Origin: Membranipora membranacea
Lineage: Eukaryota > Bryozoa > Gymnolaemata > Cheilostomatida > Membraniporidae
Assembly: GCA_914767715.1 (NCBI GenBank)
Contig: OU612068.1
Location: forward strand, 28,458,001-28,522,000
Reading direction: 5' to 3'
DNA: 64,000 bases
The position numbers and the translations under genes are program-made. Shown one piece after another: positions 35,600 through 49,500 of the stretch; the stretch's first letter is position 1; each line of letters starts with the position of its first letter. Under the pieces are notes generated by a model, which searched no databases, had not been told where the DNA came from, and saw only the letters and a list, made by a program, of their open reading frames with translations.

Positions 35600-37895
35600 G
35601 TGACGAAGAAACCACTACACACAGTCAAACAGTACCATAAAGCTGATTTAGACAAATTCAGTGATGAGATGTGGAGATTGAAACATGACCTGGCAAACAT
35701 CTACAACGTTGATGAAATGTGGAATCACTTTTCACTAGGAATCAAAAAGTCCATCAACAATTGCGCACCCACCACGGTTGTGAGCTCTAAGCTGCATGAA
35801 GAATCAGTCTGGTTTGATAAGAAATGCTGCAAGCTGGTTGCAAAGGAGAGACAACTGTACAACAAATGGAAGGAAAAGAAGAGTGATACTACCAGTGAGG
35901 CGCTTTACGAGAGCAAGAGGAGAGAAGCCAAAAAGCACTTTAACAAAGCAAAGCGAACCTATGTGGAGAGCAGATTGTGTAAGCCCCTGCTGGAGGGAAA
36001 CAGCAAACCCTTCTACAAACATCTGAGAGGACAGAGACCAAAACAGCATATCTCACTGCTCAATACAGATGGTGACATCACTGATGACCCTGCAGTAGTC
36101 TCCACAATCTTAAACACTCACTTTCACAACCAGTTCAATAAGTCACATGCCCTCCACGGCCAGGATCCTGCATCACACAAACCCAACTGCGGAGAGATAG
36201 AAGTATACGGTGTGATTAAACTTCTGAATAGCCTGAAGTCTGGAAAAGCTCCAGGCCCTGATGGCTTGAAAAAAGAAGACCTCACTCTAGTCACTGAGCA
36301 GACTGCAGGTTGCTTGTCCCTGATCTTCAACAAATCTCTAACATTTGGCAAACTGCCAGCTGAATGGATAACTGCTAATGTGACGCCAATTCATAAAAGC
36401 GGGAACAAACAGAACGCCAACAATTACCGACCAATCTCTCTCACAAGCATACCCTGTAAACTTCTTGAACATATTGTGCTGAGAAACCTTCTGGAGAAGA
36501 TTGACAGTTGGCTCCACAATAGACAACATGGTTTCATGTAAAACTCAGATATGCGCCACTTTGCATGAGATCATAGGAGCACCGACAAGAAGTACAGTGT
36601 GCATGCAGCAGTCTTGGACCTGTCAAAGGCCTTTGACCGCGTACCACATGCATTGCTAATGCAAAAACTGACGGACATACCTGGTATGGAAAGCTACCTG
36701 CTGGACTGGATATATGACTTCCGGTGTAACCGATCGCAGACAGTGGTGCTGGATGGAGCTAAATCTGAATCCCTTCCAGTGACATACGGAGTCCCACAGG
36801 GCTCGGTGTTGGGTCCAGTGTTGTTTTTGGTGTATATCAACGATCTCCCCAGTCATGTTGATCGCTCTGTTGGCCTCTTTGCTGATGATACCCTGATGTA
36901 CCAAAATGTAGACAACACAAATGATGAGGAGAGATTTCAAGCCGACTTGGAGTCACTGAACACCTGGGCTAAAACCTGGGGGATGAGTTTTAATGCTAAG
37001 AAGTGTAAGATTATTGCCTTCCATCCTCAGAGAACAGTCCCAAAGTACACTATGGATAATATAGTGCTGGAGCACACAGATCACTGCAAATACTTGGGAG
37101 TGATACTGCAGTCAGACCTAAAGTTCACTGACCACATAGCCGGCAAAATCTGCAGCGCCAGAAAGCAGATTGGGATGATCAGACGAGCTCTCTACTGGGC
37201 AGCGGAGAGAACCAGACTGATTGCATACAAGTCTCTCTGCCGTCCTCATCTGGAATATTCTTCCTGTGCCTGGGATCCTTCCACAAAGAGAGAGATCGAG
37301 GCACTCGAGATTGTGCAAAACCAAGGTGTGAGAATGATCTGTGGATTGAAGGGGAGGAGGGGTGTTACGGAAGCAAAGGAGAAATTGCAGCTGGAACAGC
37401 TAGTTATTCGGCGGAAGAACTCCAGGGTAAAGCTCCTAAATAAGGTACTGTCAAGAGAGGAGGCCCACCCTGCACTCTACTCATCCTACGATGAAATAAA
37501 TAATAAACCAGCTCCATACTACAGTCTTGACAAGATCACAAACACAGAACGAGCCACGCTCTATTGCTGCCACAGGGAACTGTTTTCATAACAGTTTTCT
37601 GCCCCGGACAATACGGGATATGAAAATCTAAGGACAATCAGAGGACAATACTACTGATGCCCTACTGGTGTGGATGGGTATTTGTACCCGCTCTGAACCC
37701 AAATGCCCTACCCATGGGATGGTATTCTGGAACAATGTCCAAACCTTATGTAGTTATGTCCAAAAACTGAGGCACGCCCCTTACGCCCCCCTAGGCGGTC
37801 TAGCGTGATGTCGTCTTTGATGTAAGTGATGTAAGGGCATGCATTGCATGGGTGGCATGTGAAAATAATAATAAATTAAATAATATTAATAATGT
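35600..37895 (+). mobile_element. LINE reverse-transcriptase copy, 5'-truncated, nearly open
   Basis: A single frame runs from 35,600 to 37,591, broken only by TAA at 36,539 and TGA at 36,566. It has SGKAPGPDGLKKEDL, NNYRPISLTSIPCKLLEHIV, AAVLDLSKAFDRVPHALLM, GVPQGSVLGPVLFLVYINDL, FADDTLMY (catalytic) and the post-RT CKYLGVILQSDLKFTDHI, AYKSLCRPHLEYSS and VRMICGLKGRRGV. These are RT and C-terminal parts of a CR1/jockey-group LINE. The endonuclease and ORF1 are absent. An (AAT)n-rich tail at 37,863-37,895 marks the 3' end. It is a different family from the LINE at 23.6-27.8 kb. Confidence 0.9.
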
Positions 37896-38984
37896 GTGGC
37901 TTTGCTATATTTCCCAGTCTTCAAAGTGAATAAAATATTGACCAGCTTATGTCAATTTAAGTAAACACCATGCAAACTCCAGTTAACTCGTGAACTTCAT
38001 GAACAGAGGCTGTTAAATATAATAAATTGTGTAAAAAAAGGAAGGTTATAAATATCTTGAAAGTAATAAAGGGATATACTGTGCTCGCTGTCTTGGCCCA
38101 AAAAGAGTATCACAATATTAAATTACCTGTTGAAAACATATTTCACACAGGTCGGACTTGCTAATTTGTAGTTTCACTTTCACATTATCAGGTGTACTGA
38201 GTTTTGTTTCATATACCTCAGCAGGGAGATTATCCCTGACTTCAGCATAGCAGGGCTGATATTAATACCAACCCAAATAGCAGTATCCTCAGAGTTTTTG
38301 TTAACGCTCAATACTGATTTCATCTGTATATAGCAGGTAAGGCCACAAGAAATTAAAATGTTGTATAAATAAACAATAATTAATTAAAAGCATAAGATAA
38401 AGACTGTTTTATTTCTACCATCAATGAGAATGGAATAATTGTGCATGTAATTTAATGTATGTATTATAAATGGCCATTATTATGGAGTTGGTTACTCCTT
38501 GGTCTCTCCATCTGAATCCAAAAATCTGGTGCTTGAAATTAAATTAATTACTCCTTTGTTACTCTGCTTGTAGAAATGAGACCACTATCTATGTGGGTTT
38601 ATTAAGACCAGCAGAGCAATAGTCACTAAAGTAAAACAAGAATGAATCAATGAGCAATGCATTATTATTCTATACAAACACATTGTACCTTTGCGCCTTC
38701 TGCTGTTGTACACAGGCGTCATCTGGAAATGGACAGCAACTTTCACTGTGCGTGGGGAGGGTGTCTGTTACATGCCAAATTCTCTATCTCTAGCCCCAGT
38801 TAAAAAACTAATACCGGCAAAGAAGAAATGAAGTGTCTGTGTATCTGTAGGTGATGTTCATCAGACATTCCCTTCCCCCACACCCCCCTCCCTTCCCCAT
38901 GCTTTATAATTTACAGTTTTGCATTGCAGATATTTGATCAGCGTCAGGATTCTGTAGTAAAGACAGTATACATGAAGCATAAAG
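37896..38984. other. Upstream region of G alpha gene
   Basis: No coding segment is seen. An acceptor-like TTTTGCATTGCAG near 38,918-38,930 precedes the ATG by about 55 bases, suggesting a 5' UTR intron. A half copy of the GTTACTCCTTG palindrome arm lies at 38,491-38,501. Confidence 0.4.
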
Positions 38985-41900
38985 ATGGGAGCATGTTTGT
39001 CGCTAGATGTGAACGAGAGAAAGGCTAAAGTTCACAGTGAGCAGCTAGACAAATATCTCCAAGATTGCGCTAAAGAGGACTCCAATATTATAAAGATATT
39101 GCTTCTTGGTGAGTGCAAACTCGGGCTACTTATTAACAGCATTTGTATTTACATTTGGAACAGGTTCTGCACCACATATGGGCACTTTTTTGCTGCAGTA
39201 ATACTCTCTTCCGTCCGTGCTGTCTTAGATCAGGCAGAAGGCTCAGATGGGCATAAAACCATTATTGTCAACAGGTGCTCTTCTATTAAGGTTTAAATAG
39301 GAGTTCACACAACAGCTTAAACCCTAACTCTCAAGATTAGAGAGTGTTTTCCATTGTTAGAATAGATCCCCTTGTTGATCTTATTATAGTTGCTCAAAGT
39401 TTTCAATCAAAACATAACATGTTATTAGAGTACAAAGTATCCTACTGTGAGGGTGTCACATACATGACATTTCTGCAGGGTGTCCACTCATATCATATGT
39501 TCGCAGCTCTTTGTTATCTCGGATTGTTATATTAGGGCCCTATTGGCATATCCAACTGTGATCTTGTTATGGTAAACAATAATATCTGAATCAGTAGCAT
39601 AAGGATTGTAGATCATTACATTCCACTGGAACAATTAGTTCATATATAAAATATTGGTTTTGTTCTGTTTAATCATGATGGATTAGGATTAAGCCTTCCA
39701 AAACACCTCAGTCTTATAAGTCTATTACAAATGTGTGTAAAGTTGTATGGTTGACAAGTGCTCATTTTAGGGTGCTCTGCGTTCTCACTGCTCATATCCC
39801 CATTTTCTAATTAAAAATGAATAAGTTGGTCTGATTTATTTCTCTTATGACTCATACTCATTTTGTTTTCCACTGTCTGTCTACGATGCCTGGTTCTCAG
39901 ATGAAATCTAGAAGAATTAACATTTTATTGGTCAAATCACAAGTGGTTGTTTCCTTTTTAAAACCATCAGCTATCTCATTATATGAGTTATTGAATTTAG
40001 CTGATAACGTTTGTGAGTTTTTACTGTAATCTCTTCCTACATCTGGAGTACTGCCTCGTATAGTTATATCCCTACAACAATTACAAACTCCTTTTTTTTT
40101 CTAATTATATCATAAGGAGCTGGAGAGAGTGGAAAGAGTACCTTGGTGAAGCAGATGAAAATCATCCACAATGATGGATTCTCACCTTATGAATTACAAA
40201 GCTTCAAAGTAAGGATTAGGCCATTTACCAGATTGCCTTTATATCCATGCTATCATTGTTGACATGTTTATCAGCTAAGTAGCTTAGCTGATTTGTGCTA
40301 CCTTTGTCTGTTTGGTTTTGTGGGTCTACCAACTGTTTGTCACATGAGTCCGAAAGTGGCCTACTGTTGGTCGTTTAAGAATGTTAAGTAGTGACAGTGA
40401 ATTTAAATGCTGTGAGTAATTTGTGCTAACTGAGCAATTGCGTTCAAAGTAATTGAATTTAAAAAGATCAAAGGTATTTAATTTGTCTCCAGTTTTCCTT
40501 CATGTAAAATTAATTGCAAAGCGATTCAGAAGCAGGCCCCTTGGGTCTGACAGTCTGACTGCTCATAAAGTCCTGCTGTTTTTCTTATGACTGTTTTACA
40601 CATGTGACAAACAAAGGTTTCGTTATCCTACAATCAATAATAGATGTTTCTCTAAACATTGTATTGTTTTATACCGCTGCTGTGTGAAAAAAGTATCTGA
40701 TTCATAATTTACCTATCTCAAATTGCTGTGTAGTAAATCATTGAGTGATCCAATTCATTCAGGTTTACTAAACAAACACAATCTCCATTTACAAGCCTCA
40801 ATCAAAGAGTACACAAGTCTTGTTACTTGCTGCTAACAATAATGAATTAGTCATTATGGAAATTTATGCATACCAGGTACTTTTGCATGTGGGAAAACAA
40901 ATTTGCTCTTTGCCGCATAACAGCTTTGAAAAGGTTTTCCCCCATTATTGGAAACATCTAGCCTGGACCATCTCATCAAAGTTTCACCCAACATTACCTA
41001 CATTATTGGTCTGCCCTTCAAGTCTGTCTCTAAGGGATTCGGAATGAAATTTTTTTCCAGGGTTGAGAGATTTTATCAGATAAGCCAAAACACTACTGGT
41101 GCCGCCTGTCAAATTAAAACTGTTAGGTCAATCTGAACCTGTGCTATGTATGTATGTGGTAAAAGACCTTTTGAGTGCTTGCTTTATCTGGACATTCTGT
41201 TGAATATTGGTATAGCAACCATCATGTCAATCCAATTATGTATAGATTGATCATAATCCAACATTCCTATCTCAAACAATGCATATTGTGTCTGATTAAG
41301 TGGAATGATAAATAGCCTACAGATAATAATGTCTACCTACAACTCATGTCAACTTAGCTTAGCAATTGTGTCATAAGCATTTATGTCTGGTCTGACACTC
41401 TCACTGGCGGGGTTATATTATTGTCTTATTTTTCAATCAATTAATCTACCATTGTGTAGCGTTACCCTGACTTCTATGTTCCCTGCACATCATGTACCTG
41501 CAGCCACAAAGGTGTTTTGTTTTTCATGATATTAACAAGGAGTAACTGTTACTCCTTGATATTACATCTTTCTCTTATTTATTTTACCTACAAGACTAAC
41601 TTAGGAATTTTTGCTAGGAATTCCTCACATTAACTAGTAGTGCACATATTGTTTTCATTATTTTGCAGCCAACTGTGTTAGAGAATCTAGTAGGCTCAAT
41701 GAAGTATGTGCTCAATGGAATGGGAATGCTCAAAATTAACCTCGGGAGACCAAATAACAGGGTAAGATATTAATTATATTTGTACTTAATCTCCGAGCAG
41801 TAATAAGACTTCTCATCACTGAATGAGATCGTTGAGTTACCTTAATTTGATGCACCCTGGTGCTTCTAGAATGTGTCATGCTTGTTTTGAATGAAGCTGC

Positions 41901-44900
41901 AATATTGCTTGTTTTTCTTATATATTCTTACTCTGTGTTAACATGTTAGTATGTCATTTGATATCAAATTTGAGTGAAATGAAGGGCAGTTGGTCCCATC
42001 AATCGCTCACTCACATTATAATATATAAATCCTCAGCTTAGAACTAGGCCTGAGAAAAAGAAAAGTTATGAAATATAGTTTTCTGATTTAATACAAAGTT
42101 TATGATTTGGTTTTATTTTTAGATTCATGCTCAAACTGTGTTGGCATGTCAAAGGTGCTTTGATTCAAACAGAAACATGCTACCACATATAGCTGTCGCG
42201 CTACAGAGCTTATGGAGTGACAGGGGTGTACGGCTAGCTGTCGCCAGAGGCTTTGAGTACGAGCTCAATGACTCCGCCATATAGTGAGAATCTCATACCT
42301 TTGCTTTCTGTGTGTATTTATTCGATGTTCCTCTTCCATTTCTGACAAAATTATTTTTGACTACAACCCTTTGCAATGTTATACGCCCAAGTCGCAACAT
42401 ATCACGGTTGATATGCTATGCATACTTTTACCATGAACATCAATCATTATCATCGATACTTTCAAAATGTGGCAGTAACAAGAACTTGAACTGAATTGAA
42501 GAAACAAGGCTTAAAACTGTCATCACCAGTTTTATATAAATGTTGTAGAATCACGCAATATGCAGGATAATCCGAACAATATATATTTTTCCATATTTCT
42601 CACAGTTATTTTGACAACATGATGAGGATTTGTTCACCTAGATTCTCACCTACACCTGTTGATGTATTAAGAGCACGAGTACGAACTGTTGGAGTCATAG
42701 AGACCTGCTTCAGGATAGACGGTCTCATATTCAGGTATGCTTATCAATTTAAAAAAAAAAATCTGTAAGAAGGGATTTGAACAAATCTAGATGTATCCAT
42801 TTTTATTGACCAAAACGCATGGATTTGCATATATACTGGACACATCTACTTTACTTTAATTTTTCTGCATTTCCCAAACTCCCTGGCTGGAGGCAGGGGG
42901 CTCCTCCCACCCGGTTGCATTATGTCAGGATTATGAGAAAAGAGGGAGTTATTCTCTCATTGAACAAAATGATCAAAGATGAGACAACTCTAAAATACAA
43001 TAGTTCTGGCACAGATTTCATTTTCGTCTCATAATACCCATCTTCTATTGCCACAGTGGTTTTTTATGCGAGAAGGACATATAAATTACAATGCTGATTT
43101 TTACATTTGGTTTAATATGAATCATTATCATTGACTCTTGTCTTACAGAATGTTTGATGTCGGAGGGCAGAGATCAGAACGTAAAAAGTGGATCCAGTGC
43201 TTTGATGATGTTCAGGCTATCCTTTATGTTGTCGCGCTTAGCGGTTACGATATGTTTTTACATGAAGACAGTAGTACGGTAAGCTTTATATTCTTTTATA
43301 TTCTTACCGCATGTCTGTTCAACTTAGTTGGTGAATCTTGATGATTCGGTTTAATGGTTTGCTAGCTTGTCTATAAAATTCATATATGAATACATATTGT
43401 GACGTTTACGCATGTTTCTGGTTGCAAAATGGGCTCAATGAATGTTTATACTGCCCTTAACCATGGTGTAAATACTGAGTGTAATACTAGCATTACTATG
43501 TCGTGATCCGTTGCTTATCTGTGCTTTTTGTTTGCAATCATATAGCGTGGTAGAAAATTTAAGTCCCGTAAAGTTTCGGAACCTCATCAGTCAAGGGTAT
43601 TATTATATTGTACCTTGTTGTAACAGTGTGAAACGTGTAATGAGTGTGTGAACTAACATTGCTAATAATCATATTGGCGTGCAATCACTGATGTGAGGTT
43701 GTCATATCACTTTGTGTCAAAATCAGCATTCGTTAAAATCAGAAATGTATTACTGTCATCGGCGATAGACACTGTAATCACCGTGCGAAATATGTATCAG
43801 TCAAGTGACAATTTATAAACCCTTGATTATTTTTAATTTTACTTAAATACTGCAACTAAAAGGTTATGAAATAATCAAGTATGCAATGTAAGAATAGTTT
43901 GCTATATCTGGATGATAGTATACAAATCAGGCAAAGCAACATACTCTATATCAAGAATTAGCACTATTATGGGACAAGCTTACAAGTCGCCAATCTTTAT
44001 CCAACATAGTCATAAAATGTGAGTTCTTTTTTACAGAACCGACTTGCAGAAAGCCTCAGATTATTTGCATCGATATGCAACAACAGATTCTTCTTATCTA
44101 CCTCAATAGTAAGTTTTGGTTGTTGTCGTTTACTCGCTAAGTGAGAGAGATTCGCTTGCGGTCTCGTTCTCAAATGACTAATTGATGGAACTACAAGGTA
44201 TATACATTCTAAGTGAACTATTTGGAAACAAATTTGTCCATGTGACAAACCCAAATAGAGAGGATATTGTGGGTATTAATAGTATTAATTTGATAACAAA
44301 CAAAATACCACCCGATCTCATATTTTGCAGCCAATGGTAAAGTTGCACATACTCTATTACTCTTAGTCCTAGTTCCCAGACAGATTGGTTTCGGGTTGTT
44401 GAGTGCTCCAAGCCTCTAAATATAAGTTTCCTGAGCACTGTCAAAGCTTTGATATCACATTTGTATTACCGTTTCAATTCCATTGTGTTTTACTGATTTT
44501 GTTAGGCCAATATTTTGATTTTTGTTTGCAGATATTATTTTTGAACAAAATTGATTTGTTTCAACAGAAAATACTCCACTCCGGTCGCCAGTTAAGATAT
44601 TATTACCGAGATTACACTGGTAAGTGATGGAAAAATAACACTACCCTGCCATATCATGGATTTAAATCAGGAAATAGTTTGAACTTTGATCAGGCCAATA
44701 TGATGTAAGTTGTGAGTATTTTCTGCATTGAATTCGAGCCTGCTCCCCAGGTGTAAGCATATAGTTATCACTATCATTAATCATTATGTTAGATTGGTAT
44801 TTTGGCAGCCACTGAAGTTATTGTTTTGATGATATAGTTTATTGCAAATGAGGTTTATTTATCATTGTTATTTGTAATTGTACGTTACAGGACCAGATCG

Positions 44901-45093
44901 GGACGTGGAGAGTGCTGCTATGTATGTGCAATCTCTATTCCTCTCGCTAAACAGATATCCAAACAAAGTTATATATCCTCATTTCACCACTGCCACTGAC
45001 ACAACGAACATTCAGGTAGTTTTTGAGGTCTTAGTCGATACAATTATCAAAGAAAATCTCAGAATAAACGTCAAATCCGTTCAAATGTTGTAG
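38985..45093 (+). CDS. Heterotrimeric G-protein alpha subunit (possibly Gv class)
   Basis: Nine exons in phase: 38985-39108, 40117-40208, 41669-41761, 42123-42283, 42606-42734, 43149-43278, 44037-44108, 44532-44619, 44891-45093; 363 residues. MGACLS gives an N-myristoylation glycine and a palmitoylatable cysteine. All nucleotide-binding motifs are present: GAGESGKST (42-50), switch I RVRTVGV with Arg181 and Thr184, DVGGQRSE with catalytic Gln207, NKID (272-275) and TTATDT (329-334), where most classes have TCAT. It should be an active, membrane-attached GTPase coupling a seven-transmembrane receptor. The C-terminus, which sets receptor choice, is [12 protein letters not shown], about four residues longer than the usual NLKDCGLF type. 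It lacks the pertussis-toxin cysteine and matches none of Gs, Gi/o, Gq or G12. The TTAT motif and the wording around ILHSGRQLR recall the Gv class as I remember it; a tree is needed. Confidence 0.93.
41536..41558. repeat. Short palindrome, CAAGGAGTAAC arms
   Basis: CAAGGAGTAAC, one T, then the exact complement GTTACTCCTTG. Located in G alpha intron 2. Confidence 0.9.
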
Positions 45094-45896
45094 AAGCTCG
45101 TGCTATCACAGTAACGCAACACAATCTCATCAAGGCCTTCTCTGTCAGGTGCCATGTTATGAATAGACACTACTTTGTGCTTCAGAATTATATACCATGA
45201 CATCTCTTGGAAACAAACTATATTTATACGGCATATCATATTTTTACAATACTCGAATGTCCCAATATTATACATTTGACAACCATGCTCATTTTGTATA
45301 GTGTAGTATAGCGTGTGGTAGTTTTGTTTACTCCAATTTGATAAATATTTTTATTTGAGGATCCATAAGTCACCTCTCTTTTTGCTGGCAAGAGACATGA
45401 GGCTGTTGTTGTTCTCAACCAGAAACTGCATAACCATCAGTTCTGTATAAACACTTTGAGTAGTCGCCCCCTCTTTTTTTGTGAATAGACAATACACCCT
45501 CTTTCCCTGTACCCAAGACAGAATGAACACCCTGTGCAACACGCATTGATAGTGCAAGGACTGGAATAATATCATGACGAGCAACATGTTTGCATTTACT
45601 TAATCGGATTCGTTTTTGGCATATCATCAATAGCTGACCAGATAGATTAATCACTCCCAGTATCTCAGTCAGCATACATCCACATTTTGGTTGACATTAA
45701 TCAGAGAGCAATAGATTTTTTTGGTTGTGTCTGCAAACATGATTATCAAATTTAAGTGTTTGTATTCGATTGTTCATAGTTCTGTGGTGTGTATATTCTC
45801 TTTCACCCCATAAATTTTGCTAAAGATTTTTTGACAACTAATTTATTTACTATCTGTGTACCGGTAAAATGAACCTGTATGGGCTTGAATATCAGT

Positions 45897-45905
45897 AATA
45901 AAATA
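45897..45905 (+). promoter_or_regulatory. Candidate polyadenylation signal of the G alpha gene
   Basis: AATAAA within AGTAATAAAATAAC, about 800 bp beyond the stop codon. It implies a long 3' UTR; nearer signals are not obvious. Confidence 0.35.
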
Positions 45906-46529
45906 ACAAAGAAATAACTATTTTCAAGAATCATACTATATTTACTTTGATCAACACAGAAACAAATAAATTTTGCCAAAACCTACACGTACAAAGTGAG
46001 AAAAAAAAACAGAAACAAACTGAGAACTTCCATTCATCAATATATGTACAGGTAAACTAGGACAACCATTGGACAAACTATAGATAGAGAATACCAAATT
46101 ATAAATTTTTATAGAGATTAGCTTCTTCAAAATGGCAAGGAGTGTGAAAAATTATGCACATTTGCCAAGAAGAATATTGCCAAAAATGAGCGCACATGAT
46201 TATCTTATAGCTATTTCAATAGCACAGTTAACTTCCTGGTCAAGACTAAAATCTCATAATCCCATAAAAGCCACATCAGTACACAGAAGCCGAGCAGACA
46301 ATATTTTGATCATAACTTATATCAGTGAAAAACTACGGTCATCAAAAAATATGTGTGAACACCAGCTACTGAGTCCTGGCTTTCATCTTCTCATCTCAGA
46401 TTTGTAATATCTTTCAAATAAACCAACAGCAATCTAAAGTTGATGGCCAACCAGCCTGATGATAGGGTCACCAGAGAGTGAGCTATTCATATAAATTTGT
46501 AGTACTAGGGTACAGAAATTGGCAGGTCT

Positions 46530-49500
46530 TTAGTATGTGGGAGGCTGGTAATCACTGGGCGGAGGTTTAGAAGTGTCAGCGCCACTAAATGGAGCTTGTT
46601 GATACGATTGGTCTACCTCCCCACCAAAGGAAGCATAGGGATTAGAACTTTGAGCTATATCCGGTCTATCCATATCATCTGCAGCTCCGAACTCCTCAGT
46701 AACTCCCTTGCGGTATTTCAACACGGCCAAGGCCACTGAAGCTCCCTGCAATTATAATAGTCGTAAAGTAATTGGGACAAAGAAAACTCAACCTTCACCA
46801 AAATCACTCCAATCAGGCCAAATTCTCAGGAACTACAATTATAACTAGTTCAGCTAGCTAATAAAGTCAGGTACTATGATTGCTTTCCAGATCTAAGCTC
46901 TTACAAACATTCATGTTTGCAAAATAAATTATTGATCACCCCCATTGATGGAAAGATATCAACAAGATGCTATAGCCAATACTTTAATCAAGTTCAGGAG
47001 ATGATGCTATTATCGTACATGCAAACTTCATTATAGATTTTTCATTTTGTCAGTGATCAAGACATCAATATGTTCTAATATGCTGGGTATGTGTTGTGAG
47101 CTTACACTACTACACTTGTTCTATTCATGACTCACACAAACGGAAACATTCCCTCTTCGGGCACCACTGGTCTTGTAATGCTGGCGCTGCGGTGTGTTTA
47201 AATAGGCCATTATCATCAACAAGGCAAATAATATCAATCTTGATGTGAAGAATTTTAACCAGCATAAAACTTGGTAGTGCTATCTAATGATGTGTATCAA
47301 TCCTCTCTAGTCTGTGGAACCAGGGAGAATGGTGGAACTGACATAACATTGCAATACCATTATAACAACTCTGTGATAACAACCTTGGTACTTGTTGACT
47401 AAAACTAGTGTCACATGATTATTTGTAATGATAGGACTGTTTATTTGTAAGCCATCTGCCGCAATTATCTCAAATAACTCTACCAGAGCTCTCAAGTAAT
47501 CAGATAAATGAGATAAACGGCTCATAGAAAAACATGTGATTATTACCGGTGTGAGCACGAAACACATGACATCTCGTATAATAGGAAGAGTCCATATATT
47601 CAAACACAAAAAATATCTTTGTTGGTACAGCGCTTTGTGGGAGAGCGGTTTTCCATGATCTACTAACCGTTACCCATGACTATTATGGTGGCAGGTCTGT
47701 CTCAGAGCAAATTATTTGAGAGTTAAAGCAGTCAGTTAGAATGACATTCAAATATCTCCCAACTACAAAGACAACATTGATAAAAGAATATGCTCCACAA
47801 ATGGCTCCATTTTGCTTCAACAGACAAAAACAATACACTTAATTCTTACAAACATTGACATACTTACCCAGGAGAATATAGAGAAGAAAGAGAATGCTAT
47901 TGCAGCCTGTAAGTCACTGGCTGCTTTCTTAACTTCCTCATTGTTTTTATCTGGTCTAGTTACCCATTTGTTTGTCAAATAACAGAACCCAACAAACCAC
48001 AGGAAACACCATAGGGCTGTTAAATATAAAATCAGTTTCACTTTAATAATCAGGTTCTAAACCCTTATAAGGCTGAAATAACAAAGTAACAGCATTAGAT
48101 TGCAAGCGGAAGCGGGTAGTAAGTTACACATGAGAAAAGGATATTTGTGTATCTGTGGGTTGAGGATAAGCAGCTTTTTAGCTCAACTATTCTGCCTACA
48201 TACCTGATACAGCCATGTCCGCCATCACAGCGTATTTCCTATGCTGTACACCACTGATCTGGTCGAACAGAGCTTCCAGCACTAGAAAACCAATACATAA
48301 GAGAAAGGCAAGCACACCGATACCCATTCCATATCCGCATGCATTAGAATCTCCTCCGTACAGACATTCATTATCCCCAGCATATCTGTGACCTCTCGCT
48401 GCTATACATCCAAATACTATGATTGAGAAAAGCTAAAAAAAAATCAAGTTTAATGATAAAATTTCCTTTGATTTCAATGGATAATGTGATACCAAAGGAC
48501 GTGTTCCAATTTAGGTAATATGGATGGTAGTGGTAGTACAGGTAGACTTGTATGCCGTTTACTGTATGTTCAATGCGTGACTAATCTGAAATAGTCCACA
48601 ATAACTGTCATCTGTTGTCAAACGTGAGCATCCCAGGTACACTCTCTGACAACAACAGATGTGCTTTATATTTAGAAATGTCTGCTTTACTGAACTACAA
48701 GCTGGCAAACAACATGGAAAACCTACATTACCCCGTCCTATTTTAGGCCTACTATTATGTAGTGTGCAAAATAATACATATTCTGCATTGTATACCAGCG
48801 GATTGGCCTATAGTGAACCAACTCTATAGAGGCTAAATTAGTTCATTGTTGTAACACTCAAAGTCATGTGGAGGCGACTTAAACTTGCTGATCATCCATC
48901 ACGTCAATATAGCCTTTATGGATCTTTGATGAAGCTATCGGCCTGAAACGCAGTTGAATGGACTGGATTCACCCCCAACCTGGATCAGCAACAATTTCCC
49001 AAGTAAAATGTTGAAAAGTTGAATCTACCACGACATCCACAATCATTTATCTGAGACCATCTGCTAGAACATACTATATTTAAATCATTGAAAACTGATT
49101 TATTATACTTATTACATGGCTAACCTTGAAACCGTAGAAAACTTCAAGCTCTGACCGATAATTATGAAGTTCATCGCTCTGACATGTCGACCAGCAAGCC
49201 AGGTCAAAGCTTCAAGGGCTTACTTCCAGTCTTTCATTTCAACAGCATTATTACCAAAATGACAACTGCCTAGGCCTACCCATTAAAAGCTTCTCATTCC
49301 CAAGTATATCTTGGGCCTCAGACTTTGACTTGTTGGGGTTGCAGGCATTTACTTTTTTGAATCACCTACTCCAGAACCATATAGTGGGTAGTTGATGCTG
49401 GAAAAAGGCAATTTTACTGACTGTGTTCGCAAACCCTAATGGTCTATGACTACCATACTCAAGGAGTAACAGTTTCTCCTTGCTCTACACACAACTGTAC

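Noticed and set aside
46132-46407. 91-codon plus-strand frame downstream of synaptogyrin
   Set aside because: Lies in the expected synaptogyrin 3' UTR on the opposite strand, with no family match.
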